Positions 6,896 through 15,587 of a DNA stretch of 33,629 bases are shown one piece after another. The position numbers were made by a program, and so were the translations under genes. Each line of letters starts with the position of its first letter. The stretch's first letter is position 1. A model generated the notes under the pieces. The model saw only the letters and a list, made by a program, of their open reading frames with translations. It did no database searches and was not told where the DNA came from. Source of the stretch: Sulfurovum sp. (GTDB lineage: Bacteria; Campylobacterota; Campylobacteria; Campylobacterales; Sulfurovaceae); contig JALSJI010000003.1 in the NCBI GenBank assembly GCA_026989435.1, positions 1 through 33,629 of the forward strand. Direction: 5' to 3'.

Positions 6896-8476
6896 TTGTT
6901 TACTATTCAAAACTATTCAAAACAAAATATCAAAAATGATATACTCTCCGGTGCATTGGTGGCTGTAGCACTGGTACCTGAGGCAATAGCTTTCTCTTTC
7001 ATTGCGGGCGTTTCTCCCGTGGTAGGACTCTATGGGGCTTTTATTATCGGGCTTATTACCTCTCTTTTTGGCGGAAAACCGGGGATGATTTCGGGTGCTA
7101 CAGGTTCCGTGGCAGTGGTATTTATAGGACTTGGACTTTCTGTTAAAAAGCTCTATCCCGAGCTTGATACCGATGCATTAAGTATGATGGTACTGCACTA
7201 TATTCTTTTTACTTCTATCGTAGCCGGAGTGATACAGATTGCTATTGGTATGATGAAAATGGGAAAGTTTATCCGTCTTGTACCCCAACCTGCTCTTTTT
7301 GGTTTTGTCAATGGTTTGGCCCTTGTAATTGCAATGGCACAGTTGAGATTTTTAGCGCCTGAACAGATAGAGCAATATGGCTCATGGATAGAGATAGTCA
7401 AGGCAAGTTTTACCGAAAATTATGTGATGTATATCATTATTGTGATTACCATGGCAATCATGCAGTTTTTACCAAAGCTCTCAAAGGCAGTACCCGCAGG
7501 GCTTGTGGCAATTGTAGCTATTACGTTGGTAGTATATTTTGGAGAGATTGATACAAAGACCGTGGGTGACTTGGCTGATCTTTCAAATGTCTCTATGCCT
7601 ACATTTACGATGCCTCCCTTGGAGCTTTTTAGCTGGCAGTCACTTTCTATTATTTTGCCTGTGGCTTTTATTGTAGCACTTGTTGGGTTGATAGAGTCGT
7701 TGCTTACCCTCTCCGTACTTGATGAGATGGGGGGGAAACGAGGTTCCGGCAATCAAGAGTGTATTGCTCTTGGTCTTGGCAATACCACATCCGGATTTTT
7801 TGGTGGCATGGCAGGATGTGCAATGATTGGTCAATCTGTGATTAATTTTACTTCCGGTGGACTTGGACGTTTATCCTCCTTTACTGCTGCTATATTGTTA
7901 ATTACCTTGGTTGTCAGTTTTTCAGAAGTGATTGCAGAGATACCTGTGGCTGTTTTGGTCGGTATTATGTTTATGGTAAGTATAGGTACTTTTGAGTTCT
8001 CCTCCGTGAAGCGGCTAAAACATATGCCTAAATCAGATGCTTTCGTGCTTATCGTTGTTACGATTATTACGGTACTTGAAGATTTGGCCGTGGCGGTGAT
8101 AGCAGGCATTATTATCTCTGCACTTGTATTTGCATGGAGACATGCTAAGATAATGGCACAGACAAAAGAGGTTAACGGCAAAAAGATTTATGAGCTTGAG
8201 GGGCCTTTGTTTTTTGGCTCAGTAACCTCGTTTAATGAGCAGTTTGACGTCTTAAACGATCCTAATGAGGTGATTATTGATTTCAAACAAGCTAGGGTCA
8301 TGGATGCTTCTGGCGTAGAGGCTATCGATGCAATCACTGAAAAATATAGAAAAAACGGTAAAAAGCTGACCCTCCGTCATCTATCTCAAGATTGTAAAAA
8401 AGCACTGCTTACGGCTGGACCGTTTTGTACATATGAAGAGGATGATCCTACTTATAAGGTCGCTAAAAATGTTTAA
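6896..8476 (+). CDS. SulP-family anion transporter with C-terminal STAS domain
   Basis: An inner-membrane transporter of 526 residues starting at TTG 6896, preceded by AAGGTGGG. The N-terminal ~410 residues form the SulP membrane core: the early segment GALVAVALVPEAIAFSF and GATGSVAVVF are family signatures, and many hydrophobic helices follow. The C-terminal ~100 residues are a STAS domain (core VIIDFKQARVMDASGVEAID), which controls SulP transporters. The family carries sulfate, bicarbonate, molybdate or C4-dicarboxylates; the sequence alone does not decide. Bicarbonate uptake would suit an autotrophic Campylobacterota, but this is inference. It is transcribed away from ruvA and followed after 62 bases by a rhodanese gene. 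The internal methionines and the hydrophobic profile give no hint of truncation. Confidence 0.92.
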   Translation: MFTIQNYSKQNIKNDILSGALVAVALVPEAIAFSFIAGVSPVVGLYGAFIIGLITSLFGGKPGMISGATGSVAVVFIGLGLSVKKLYPELDTDALSMMVLHYILFTSIVAGVIQIAIGMMKMGKFIRLVPQPALFGFVNGLALVIAMAQLRFLAPEQIEQYGSWIEIVKASFTENYVMYIIIVITMAIMQFLPKLSKAVPAGLVAIVAITLVVYFGEIDTKTVGDLADLSNVSMPTFTMPPLELFSWQSLSIILPVAFIVALVGLIESLLTLSVLDEMGGKRGSGNQECIALGLGNTTSGFFGGMAGCAMIGQSVINFTSGGLGRLSSFTAAILLITLVVSFSEVIAEIPVAVLVGIMFMVSIGTFEFSSVKRLKHMPKSDAFVLIVVTIITVLEDLAVAVIAGIIISALVFAWRHAKIMAQTKEVNGKKIYELEGPLFFGSVTSFNEQFDVLNDPNEVIIDFKQARVMDASGVEAIDAITEKYRKNGKKLTLRHLSQDCKKALLTAGPFCTYEEDDPTYKVAKNV

Positions 8477-8538
8477 CTGATCAATTATATGGTTTATCTT
8501 AAGCAAAAGGATATTAAAGTTAAGAGAAAAGGATAGTG

Positions 8539-9228
8539 ATGTATCAAAAGTATCTCTTTATCTTGGTATTGCCTTTTACTGTTTTTGCTTTAGAGCATGA
8601 GTTTGAATATGTGGGTGTTGATGTCAATGTGACATTGCCAAACGGAAAACTTAAGTGTATTACTGTTAAAAGAGACATTCCTCATGAGTGTAAAAAAGTG
8701 CCGATAAGCACAGAGAAGCTCTGGGGAGGCCATTTTGCCCATGATTCCGTACCTAAAAAATGCAAGTCAACCTATGTACATGCCAAAGGAAAGCTTTTGG
8801 CAATCACATTGGATGATGATGTAGAAACCTATGGGGAATTAGAGGTATTGGCATTTATCAAAGAGATGCAAAAGAATAGGAATCTGCTTTTGGTAGATGC
8901 CCGTACAGAAGCATGGTATAGATATTTTACGATACCTGGAGCAATAAATGCGCCTTTTATTTATATCAAGCGTCCAAAAGAGTATGTATTTGAATTTGAA
9001 GATATTTTAAAACGCTTTGGGGTACGTATGCTTAAGGGGAGTGAGTATGACTTTTCAGACGCCAAAACCCTTGTTGTTTTCTGTAATGGATCTTGGTGTA
9101 CTCAGTCATCAGATATGATATTTGTATTGCTTGAGCTAGGTTATCCTGCTGAGAAGATGAAGTGGTATCGAGGCGGTATACAAGATTGGCTGAGTGCAGG
9201 TATGACGACAACAAAAGATTTAGAGTAG
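8539..9228 (+). CDS. secreted rhodanese-domain protein
   Basis: A 229-residue protein starting at ATG 8539, five bases after AAAAGGA; a GTG at 8536 is in frame but too close to that site. A signal peptide covers about residues 1-17 (ends FTVFA). Residues 18-105 form an uncharacterised region with three cysteines (40, 51, 75). The rhodanese domain spans about 105-225, with the opening LLVDARTEAWY and the active-site loop VVFCNGSWCTQSS. Cys182 is the expected sulfur carrier and Cys187 a second nearby thiol. The domain ends in WYRGGIQDW, as in periplasmic rhodaneses of this type. It probably moves sulfane sulfur in the periplasm. Being next to a SulP transporter is suggestive of sulfur metabolism but not proof. 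Confidence 0.87.
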   Translation: MYQKYLFILVLPFTVFALEHEFEYVGVDVNVTLPNGKLKCITVKRDIPHECKKVPISTEKLWGGHFAHDSVPKKCKSTYVHAKGKLLAITLDDDVETYGELEVLAFIKEMQKNRNLLLVDARTEAWYRYFTIPGAINAPFIYIKRPKEYVFEFEDILKRFGVRMLKGSEYDFSDAKTLVVFCNGSWCTQSSDMIFVLLELGYPAEKMKWYRGGIQDWLSAGMTTTKDLE

Positions 9229-9336
9229 AAAAATACCAAGTATAAAAAGAAGAAAGGGCAGCGTTTGCCAAAGATATTTTTTCTCTTCTGTTTTGGTGGT
9301 TTTAAGGATACCCCGGAAAAAGAGTATATCTTTCAC
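9220..9336 (-). CDS. small single-helix membrane protein (38 residues)
   Basis: A short frame starting at GTG 9336, whose bases overlap the TGA stop of the upstream 72-residue gene (GTGA), a classic translational-coupling junction. It encodes a basic N-terminal half (MKDILFFRGILKTTK) and a hydrophobic C-terminal helix (TLPFLLFILGIFLL) that ends at the stop. The last nine bases overlap the 3' end of the rhodanese gene on the opposite strand. I recognise no family. The junction, the amphipathic-then-hydrophobic layout and the absence of any other use for this stretch support it as real; the shortness and a weak ribosome site count against. Confidence 0.45.
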   Translation of the reverse strand: MKDILFFRGILKTTKTEEKKYLWQTLPFLLFILGIFLL

Positions 9337-9551
9337 TCTTTTTCTCTATCGGATGTCTCTTTGGCGACTCTCTCAACCATTTTGATACTCTCGATGGCAT
9401 TGGTAAGAATCTTTTTGGTACTGCTTAGAGGCTTCATACGTAAATTAGTTTCTTTTTTATCTAGACTCTCATCCATTAAAATTTCCATTACCTCTTTTTC
9501 TAACACTTGAATAATCTCATTGATTTTATTCTCTATAAATGCTACATCCAT
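9333..9551 (-). CDS. small helical protein of unknown function (72 residues)
   Basis: A 72-residue, highly charged protein with no signal peptide or membrane segment; it is predicted to be mostly alpha-helical (two helical stretches, residues 3-30 and 40-72, separated by a KKETNLRMKPLSS turn). I do not recognise a family. It starts one base after the stop of mog (TAG G ATG) and ends overlapping the 38-residue membrane peptide, so the three genes form one transcription unit. The heptad-like spacing of Ile, Leu and Val suggests a coiled coil or dimer. No catalytic residues stand out. Linkage to mog could mean a role near molybdenum enzymes, but this is only context. Confidence 0.6.
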   Translation of the reverse strand: MDVAFIENKINEIIQVLEKEVMEILMDESLDKKETNLRMKPLSSTKKILTNAIESIKMVERVAKETSDREKE

Positions 9552-9552
9552 C

Positions 9553-10086
9553 CTATTTCCCTTTGGGTCTAAAGATCTTAATCACCTCCTCATTGGCTTG
9601 CATATAAGCACCTCCAATGAGATCTATACAGTATGGAACGGCAGGAAAAACAGCATCAAGACATTCACGAATCGATTTGGGTTTACCCGGTAAATTGATA
9701 ATGAGTGAACCGTTACATATACCCGCAGTTTGTCTTGAGAGTATCGCCGTAGGAACATATTGCAAAGAGACTGCTCTCATCTGTTCACCAAAGCCAGGAA
9801 GAAGTTTTTGGCAGACATTTTCGGTAGCTTCTGTTGTCACATCGCGCATAGCAGGACCCGTTCCTCCTGTGGTCACGATTAGATCACAGTTTTCATCGCG
9901 TGAGAGCCGTACCAGCGTGGTCTCAATAAGGCTCTGCTCATCTGGTATACATCGGTATATATATTGACACTCGTTGAGAAGATATTCATTCATCGTATCC
10001 ATGATAGCAACACCTGAGATATCTTCATAGATACCTTGTGAGGCTCTGTCACTTGTAGTTACGACACCAATTTTGATTGTATCCAT
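9553..10086 (-). CDS. mog: MogA-type molybdopterin adenylyltransferase
   Basis: A 177-residue cytoplasmic enzyme that adenylylates molybdopterin so that molybdate can be inserted, the penultimate step of molybdenum-cofactor synthesis. The MoCF domain is complete: it begins with IGVVTTSDRAS, has the TTGGTG loop at 72-77 followed by the catalytic-region acid Asp82 (MRDVT), and ends with INLPGKPKSIRECLD. The close paralogue MoaB has the same fold; the length and the GKPK segment fit MogA better, but the two are hard to tell apart by eye. It is the first gene of a three-gene unit with two small unknown proteins. Campylobacterota use molybdenum or tungsten enzymes in anaerobic respiration, which fits. 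Confidence 0.88.
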   Translation of the reverse strand: MDTIKIGVVTTSDRASQGIYEDISGVAIMDTMNEYLLNECQYIYRCIPDEQSLIETTLVRLSRDENCDLIVTTGGTGPAMRDVTTEATENVCQKLLPGFGEQMRAVSLQYVPTAILSRQTAGICNGSLIINLPGKPKSIRECLDAVFPAVPYCIDLIGGAYMQANEEVIKIFRPKGK

Positions 10087-10162
10087 CTATATCAAAATCC
10101 TTTGTTATGTAGTGTTTGAGACATACTATAGCCTATATTTTATAAATTTTATATTTTTATGT

Positions 10163-10168
10163 TAGAAT
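10163..10168 (+). promoter_or_regulatory. candidate -10 element for the diguanylate cyclase gene
   Basis: TAGAAT preceded by a periodic AT-rich stretch (TATAAATTTTATATTTTTATG), typical of the group. It would leave a leader of about 110 bases. A second candidate, TATAAT at 10261-10266, would leave only about a dozen bases. Confidence 0.35.
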
Positions 10169-10283
10169 CATTTGTTTACTATAGCAGTGTATGGGCGAAG
10201 TAGATCTTGTCAAAGCAGAGTAAGCTTTGGATTTTTGGAAAATGCAAATTTACATAAGTATATAATGGATTAAAGGTAAAGGA

Positions 10284-11375
10284 ATGATAAATAAGTTTCC
10301 TATGAGCGTAGCCAAAGAGAAAAGGGATACGATAGGATATGTTATAGAGAAGCTGTTTGGTTCCGGAAAATCCGAGATCTCTCTGAGGGTATATTTTGTC
10401 TATGCGTTTAGTTTTGCATCCTTCTTTTTTATCTATATAATTGGAATATCGGGTGTTAGCTCTTTTACCTATGAAACCAATATCTTCATACTTGGCGGTA
10501 CACTATTTCTTTTTATTAATCTTGCATATTTGAAAATCACAGGTGATATCTATTATGCCGAATATATTGTGCTTTATGTGATCTTTGGGTGTGTGCTCTA
10601 TCTTGTGTATACCGGGGGATATCATAATACAGGGCCACTTTGGGTTTTTGCTCTTCCGCCGCTTACACTTTTTATCCATGGTCTAAGAAGAGGTCTTGCG
10701 GATATTGCCGTTTTCTTGTTTGTGCTTCTGTTTCTCTTTTTTTATCCCTCAGAGTATCTACTAGAGGCTGATTATACGACAGCATTTAAAATTCAAATTA
10801 TGCTTTCACTATTTGCTTTGGTATTTCTTTCTGCTTTGTATGAGTATTTTAGAGAAAAATCGATGAAAAAAATGAAAAAAGTACAACATGATTTAGAGTT
10901 CTTTTTAAAACGTGATCCTCTTACGGGACTCTACAACAGAAGAGGTTATCATGCCAGTATGGATCAAATTAGCGGAAGGCATGGAGTAATGTTGATGTGT
11001 GATATAGACCATTTTAAAAAAATTAATGATACCTACGGCCATGATGCAGGTGATTTCGTGATTCAAGAGATTGCGCAGTGCATTAGAGAAAACATACGAA
11101 AAGATGATTTAGCCATAAGATGGGGAGGGGAGGAGTTTCTCATCTTTTTGGCAGATACCAATATCCAAAATGGTTATCTTGTTGCAGAAAAATTAAGAGA
11201 GTCTGTCGAAAGGCTTACAATGCATTACAGAAAAGATATTACAATTAAAGTAACACTAAGTATGGGTATCTCCTTAATTAATAGTCAAATACCTTTGGAA
11301 AAGGCGATACGCAATGCCGACCATGCAATGTACATATCAAAGTCTTCCGGACGTAACCAAATCTCTAGATCTTAG
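10284..11375 (+). CDS. membrane diguanylate cyclase (GGDEF)
   Basis: A 363-residue protein that should make cyclic di-GMP. The N-terminal half (about residues 35-188) contains five or six membrane helices with a conserved-looking GGYHNTGPLW loop at 111-120, a likely sensor module of unknown ligand. A short coiled linker leads to the GGDEF domain, which starts RDPLTGLYNRRGY at about 210. The active-site motif is GGEEF at 281-285, a functional variant. RKDD at 272-275 sits exactly five residues before it and matches the RxxD inhibitory site, so product feedback is expected. No EAL domain is present. The start at 10284 has AAAGG/AAGGA just upstream. Its 3' end overlaps the convergent SDR gene by four bases. 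Confidence 0.92.
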   Translation: MINKFPMSVAKEKRDTIGYVIEKLFGSGKSEISLRVYFVYAFSFASFFFIYIIGISGVSSFTYETNIFILGGTLFLFINLAYLKITGDIYYAEYIVLYVIFGCVLYLVYTGGYHNTGPLWVFALPPLTLFIHGLRRGLADIAVFLFVLLFLFFYPSEYLLEADYTTAFKIQIMLSLFALVFLSALYEYFREKSMKKMKKVQHDLEFFLKRDPLTGLYNRRGYHASMDQISGRHGVMLMCDIDHFKKINDTYGHDAGDFVIQEIAQCIRENIRKDDLAIRWGGEEFLIFLADTNIQNGYLVAEKLRESVERLTMHYRKDITIKVTLSMGISLINSQIPLEKAIRNADHAMYISKSSGRNQISRS

Positions 11376-12187
11376 CCTATCTTAGAGAGTATTTTATCTA
11401 GCATTGCAGTACTTAGTATTCTCTTGAGATACCCGAGTATATAGCTTGCCGTAGTGATGTAGTATCGTGGTTTGGGTTTGGGTGAAAGAATAATTTGATG
11501 TACTACTTGGGCTACGGCATCTGCCTCTTTGTTAAAGGGCACCTTTTTGTACGCTCCTTGCAGTTGTCTCTCGTATACCGCTGTAAAAAAAGAGTGTTCT
11601 ATATCGATATTTTCTTTTAGTTTCGTGATGGCATTTTTTCGAAATTGACTTGTAATGGGGCCTGTATTGAGCAGTACGGGATAGATATGCGTTCCTTTAA
11701 GTTCCAAACGCAGTGTATCGGTTAGTCCCTCCAGTGCATATTTACTAGCGTTGTATGCGCCTCTCCCAAAAAGAGAGACAATTCCTAAAATAGAAGAGTG
11801 TTGGATAATTTTGCCATAACCCTGTTTTCGCATAACGGATATTACTTGGCGTGTACACTCATGCAGTCCAAAGAGATTGGTTTCAAACTGTTCTTTGAGT
11901 ATCTCTGTAGGTATGTCTTCAACTGCACCGACTTGCCCAAACCCTGCATTATTGAACCAGACATCTATTTTTGATTCTAGTTTTAATACTTTGTTGATTA
12001 CCGAGGTAATTTGACTGCTGTCGGTAACATCTAACTGCATGGCATGTTCAAAGCCAAGCGACTTTAACATAGCCACATCTTCACTTTTTCGCGCTGTAGG
12101 ATAGACGCGTATAAATCTCTTCTTGAGATAGAGAGCGGTTTGGAGTCCTATACCGCTGCTGCATCCTGTAATAACAATATTAATCAT
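11372..12187 (-). CDS. short-chain dehydrogenase/reductase
   Basis: A 271-residue classical SDR. The NAD(P)-binding motif TGCSSGIG is at residues 7-14, NNAG at 79-82, the catalytic Ser near 131, and the Tyr145-x3-Lys149 pair in AYNASKYALEG. The long hydrophobic C-terminal tail (about 235-271) is typical of SDRs that act near membranes or on lipid-like substrates. The substrate is unknown. The ATG overlaps the bioV stop (ATGA), making this the last gene of the aroB-to-SDR operon; a link to fatty-acyl or pimeloyl chemistry is possible from position only. The 3' end overlaps the GGDEF gene by four bases on the opposite strand, so the two transcripts must run into each other or end inside coding sequence. 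Confidence 0.88.
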   Translation of the reverse strand: MINIVITGCSSGIGLQTALYLKKRFIRVYPTARKSEDVAMLKSLGFEHAMQLDVTDSSQITSVINKVLKLESKIDVWFNNAGFGQVGAVEDIPTEILKEQFETNLFGLHECTRQVISVMRKQGYGKIIQHSSILGIVSLFGRGAYNASKYALEGLTDTLRLELKGTHIYPVLLNTGPITSQFRKNAITKLKENIDIEHSFFTAVYERQLQGAYKKVPFNKEADAVAQVVHQIILSPKPKPRYYITTASYILGYLKRILSTAMLDKILSKIG

Positions 12188-12699
12188 AGCTTTCCTTTCA
12201 GTAGATGTCCTGCATCCTTGATAATATAGGTTGTAGTTATTGAGAAAAACTCGGCTACTTCATTGGTATCAATGATTTTATCCTTGCTGCCTAAAAAGAC
12301 CTCTATTTCTATTTTTCTTTCCAGAAGTTCTTTGAGTTTTTCTTCGCTCCATCGGTAGTGTAGCAGTGCTTCAAGTTCATGTTTGTTTCCATTTTTCAAA
12401 TACTCGGACAGTTCTATTGCGGCGGGGTATTGTATATTTTGTAAAAACTTCTCCATATAGCGATGCCTATCTTTTTCATAGTATTGCAATTGTGCACGGA
12501 TAAAACTCTTTTTTTTCGTTTGAAAAAATGCAGGAGAGAGCAGAATAAGCCTCTCTATACGTTCTTTGGTGTGGTAGACATATTCAAATGCCTGTTGTGC
12601 ACCGTAGGAGAAACCGGCAACCGTCATCTCGTTTTTATTTAAATAAGATTCAAAAAGGGATGACTCTTTTTGAAGTGAAAAACCATTAAAATATTTCAC
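12184..12699 (-). CDS. bioV: BioV-like pimeloyl-ACP methyl ester esterase
   Basis: A small alpha/beta hydrolase of 171 residues when started at GTG 12699. I prefer this start to the ATG at 12738 because it gives MKYFNGFSL, the expected N-terminus, cuts the overlap with the upstream gene from 53 to 14 bases and has AAGAGA upstream. The nucleophile is Ser31 in AGFSYGA; Asp140 or Asp144 in GSKDKIID and His165 in DAGHLL complete a triad. BioV is the Helicobacter-type enzyme that frees pimeloyl-ACP from its methyl ester in biotin synthesis, replacing BioH. The overall pattern (compact lid, RIERLILLSPAFF, RAQLQYY) resembles my recollection of Helicobacter BioV. Other biotin genes are not in the window. 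A different acyl esterase remains possible. Confidence 0.75.
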   Translation of the reverse strand: MKYFNGFSLQKESSLFESYLNKNEMTVAGFSYGAQQAFEYVYHTKERIERLILLSPAFFQTKKKSFIRAQLQYYEKDRHRYMEKFLQNIQYPAAIELSEYLKNGNKHELEALLHYRWSEEKLKELLERKIEIEVFLGSKDKIIDTNEVAEFFSITTTYIIKDAGHLLKGKL

Positions 12700-14341
12700 G
12701 TAAAATCTCTTGACATCTTTCTTGTGTAATATTTTCATGGAGCAAAAGATGTTCTAATACCATTTTTCTAGCAGGAGCAATACGTTTAAGCAGGGTTTTT
12801 ATTTCCGAGATAGCCTCTTGTAGTACTCTGTGCTCTTCCTCTTCGGGCGATGTTGCGTATTCACCTAGAGTAAAGTCATGTACAATGGTATGTGCAAGAC
12901 TCTTTGCCTCTGCAATATCGGCAGTTGCATTGCTAAATTGTTCTTTATATTCAAGGTCTGTGGCAATGCTTCCGCTAAGATAAAACTTCATTTTATTGAT
13001 GAGCTGTGAACGGGAGATAATTTCATGCTCCTGTATGGTAACGAGGGTATTGATAATACCTATTTTTTCAAACTCTATATCAAGCCATGTGGCTATGAGG
13101 GCTTTTGCTCCCTGATAGACTGCTTGTATTTGACGCTCCTGCTCCGTATATGAGAGAATTTTTCTTTTTCCCGAGAGCACCTTCTCTTTTACTGCTTCAA
13201 AATCATCGGTTTTAATCATTTTGCGATGATGTTTGACAGCATTGAGTGCCGCTTCATTGGCCAGGGTGTCGAGTGCGGCAGAGCTGAAACCTACGGTCAT
13301 ATGGGCTACTTTAGATATATCTACATGATGCGGTTTTTTGGAAAGATAGAGTTCTAGTGTTTTGGTTCTGTCTTCCAAATCAGGAAGCGAGATAAAAAGA
13401 CGTCTATCAAAACGACCCGGTCTAAGCAGCGCTTCATCCAACATCTCTACTTTATTGGTAGCTCCTATAACAATCACACCGGAACTCTCCTCAAATCCAT
13501 CCATTTCAGTAAGCAGTTGGTTGAGTGTAGCTTCACGTTCATCATTTTGGGTATTGCCACGACTTTTTCCCACAGCATCAATCTCATCAATAAAGATAAT
13601 ACTAGGTGCCATCAGTTTTGCTTGATTGAAGAGTTTTGAGACACGTTTTGCGCCCATACCAACATAAATATGGACAAAATTGGCTCCCGAGTGGTAAAAA
13701 AACGGCACGCCAGCCTCTCCTGCAACTGCCTTGGCAATGAGGGTTTTTCCAACACCGGGAGGTCCTATAAGCAAAAGTCCCTTGGGGAGGCGTATATCTA
13801 AATTACGGTACTTCTGTGGCTCTTTTAAAAAATCTATAATCTCTTCGAGCTCCTCTTTAACCTCTTTGATACCTGCAACCTGATCAAAAGTAACGGTAGA
13901 GGTTTGTGCCTGTATGGTATGTATGCTTGATCTCTCTACACTCTCTTGTGAAAAGGTATTGGTTTGTTTTGTATAGGGGGAGTTTTTCTGACGTAGTAGT
14001 ACATAGAGCACGGTCAGTGTACTTAGAAGAAAGATGAGAAGCAATATATCACTAGGAGTGATACTGTTCTTTTTGACTTCAACAAGATATTTGGCATAAA
14101 AGGTATCTTTGTTGACAGCCTCTTTATATATTTTATAGGTTTTTGTTTTGGTCTGTAGGCGAAGATAATCTCCATCAAGGATAATTTTTTGAATTTGATT
14201 GTCGGTATAGAGTCTGTTTGCCTGTGTATGTGTAATGAGTTGGTCGGTATCTCTTAAGAGTGCAAAGGAGAAAAGCCCTAACAATAAAAGCAGAAGTATT
14301 ACAATAATTTTAATATTTTTCTTATTGATATGATAGTTCAT
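12686..14341 (-). CDS. FtsH-like membrane AAA+ protein lacking the zinc protease motif
   Basis: A 551-residue protein with the FtsH plan: membrane helix at about 10-29, a periplasmic segment 30-97, a second helix 98-116 and a cytoplasmic AAA+ domain. Walker A GPPGVGKT is at 193-200, the pore-loop region [13 protein letters not shown] near 222-234, Walker B IIFIDEID at 248-255, and the arginine-finger region [10 protein letters not shown] at 305-314. The C-terminal part keeps FtsH-like length and helices, but the HEAGH zinc site is replaced by YQGAK at about 409-413. A possible third ligand, Asp475, remains. It is therefore likely an ATP-driven unfoldase or chaperone rather than a protease. 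I recall a shorter FtsH-like gene at the same place in Helicobacter pylori (next to the MtaB gene). True FtsH is presumably encoded elsewhere. Confidence 0.87.
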   Translation of the reverse strand: MNYHINKKNIKIIVILLLLLLGLFSFALLRDTDQLITHTQANRLYTDNQIQKIILDGDYLRLQTKTKTYKIYKEAVNKDTFYAKYLVEVKKNSITPSDILLLIFLLSTLTVLYVLLRQKNSPYTKQTNTFSQESVERSSIHTIQAQTSTVTFDQVAGIKEVKEELEEIIDFLKEPQKYRNLDIRLPKGLLLIGPPGVGKTLIAKAVAGEAGVPFFYHSGANFVHIYVGMGAKRVSKLFNQAKLMAPSIIFIDEIDAVGKSRGNTQNDEREATLNQLLTEMDGFEESSGVIVIGATNKVEMLDEALLRPGRFDRRLFISLPDLEDRTKTLELYLSKKPHHVDISKVAHMTVGFSSAALDTLANEAALNAVKHHRKMIKTDDFEAVKEKVLSGKRKILSYTEQERQIQAVYQGAKALIATWLDIEFEKIGIINTLVTIQEHEIISRSQLINKMKFYLSGSIATDLEYKEQFSNATADIAEAKSLAHTIVHDFTLGEYATSPEEEEHRVLQEAISEIKTLLKRIAPARKMVLEHLLLHENITQERCQEILREIF

Positions 14342-15587
14342 ATAGTTTTGCCTTGTTCCCGCTATATTCTACTTTTACATCATCAATACGTACCCAGTTA
14401 GAGGAGAGATCATGATTGCTTTGAACCTCTATTTTATTAAAGTATTGATCAAAGCCTTTAAATATTCCATCTTTTCCATTTTCAAGCAGTACATCAAGAT
14501 GATTACGGTGGATACGTCTGAAGTGGTAATTCTTCTCTGCAACGATTGCTGTGAGCTCTCTGTGTCTTTTTTTTGCAATATCTCCTTTGATTTCCGGTTT
14601 CATCAATGCAGATGCCGTATTGTCACGTTTTGAGTAGGAGAAGGCATGAATATGGGTGAGTGGGAGATCTTTGACTCTGTTTATCGCTATTTGCCACTCT
14701 TTCTCTTCTTCTCCTGGATGTCCGACAATAAAATCGGTACCCAATGCATAGCCTTGTTGCGCAATGCGATGCAAGAGGTCGTAATCGGACTTGAAAGTAT
14801 TGCGTCTGTTCATCAGCGTAAGCATCTTGTCGGAGGTGTGCTGCAGAGCAATATGGAGATGTTTTGCCATCCAAGGTTCTTTTAGCAGTTCCATGAATTC
14901 ACTATCTATCTGTATTGGTTCTAAGCTTCCAATACGTATACGCCTTACCCCCCGTATTTGACTCATCTTTTTCAATAGTTTTGCTATAGAGCTGTTCTGA
15001 TCTTTTCCATATGAGCCTACATTGGTACCCGTAAGGATAAATTCACCAAAGCCGTTGGAGGCAAGTTTGGCAATCTGTTCTAAAATAGTCTCTTCCTTAT
15101 GAGAACGTGCAGATCCACGTACTTGTGGAATGATACAGTATGAACAGGCAAAATCACACCCCTCTTGTATTTTGATAAATGCCCTGCTTTTACCTATAAA
15201 CTCCTCTACAATCGTGGTATCTATATGTTCGAGATCGCCTATTTGATAAAAAGGCTTTTCTTTTTTTAGAATCTCATCAATCTTCTCTTTTTCGGAGTGC
15301 CCCATGACTCCGAAAACTTTTTTCTCTTCAAAAAGGTTTTGACCTTTTGAGTGTGCACCGCAGCCGGCAAGAATAATCTTGGCATGAGGGTTTTTGCGTT
15401 TCATAGAGGAGATATAATTGCGTACAGAGGAGTCTGCACCATTGGTGACCGTACAGGAGTTTACGACAATAACGTCTGAATCGAGTTCATCTTGGCTTAG
15501 CGCATGCTCCTTGAGTTTAGAGATCATCACTTGTGTATCAAACTGATTGGTTCTGCAGCCGAATGTTTTAAAATATACTTTTTTCAT
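14322..15587 (-). CDS. mtaB: MtaB-type tRNA ms2t6A37 methylthiotransferase
   Basis: A 421-residue radical-SAM enzyme that adds a methylthio group to N6-threonylcarbamoyl-adenosine 37 of tRNAs reading ANN codons. The N-terminal UPF0004 domain has its three cluster cysteines at 11 (TFGCRTNQ), 45 (VNSCTVTN) and 76 (LAGCGAHS). The radical-SAM triad is Cys144, Cys148 and Cys151 in EGCDFACSYCIIP. A TRAM-like C-terminus follows. The CRTNQ and NSCTVT forms fit MtaB better than MiaB or RimO, though this is by eye. Its stop lies 20 bases inside the ftsH-like gene and its ATG directly abuts the mscS stop, so it is embedded in the operon. Confidence 0.9.
   Translation of the reverse strand: MKKVYFKTFGCRTNQFDTQVMISKLKEHALSQDELDSDVIVVNSCTVTNGADSSVRNYISSMKRKNPHAKIILAGCGAHSKGQNLFEEKKVFGVMGHSEKEKIDEILKKEKPFYQIGDLEHIDTTIVEEFIGKSRAFIKIQEGCDFACSYCIIPQVRGSARSHKEETILEQIAKLASNGFGEFILTGTNVGSYGKDQNSSIAKLLKKMSQIRGVRRIRIGSLEPIQIDSEFMELLKEPWMAKHLHIALQHTSDKMLTLMNRRNTFKSDYDLLHRIAQQGYALGTDFIVGHPGEEEKEWQIAINRVKDLPLTHIHAFSYSKRDNTASALMKPEIKGDIAKKRHRELTAIVAEKNYHFRRIHRNHLDVLLENGKDGIFKGFDQYFNKIEVQSNHDLSSNWVRIDDVKVEYSGNKAKLYELSYQ

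Noticed and set aside
10235-10266. TTGGAA ... TATAAT as a standard promoter, or a sigma-54 site, before the GGDEF gene
   Set aside because: The spacer is 20 bases, too long for sigma-70, and the GG...GC spacing of sigma-54 sites is absent; TATAAT alone remains a weak alternative.
14623-14885. Overlapping open frames on both strands inside mtaB
   Set aside because: Both are out-of-frame reads of the intact mtaB gene; neither has a start site or recognisable content.
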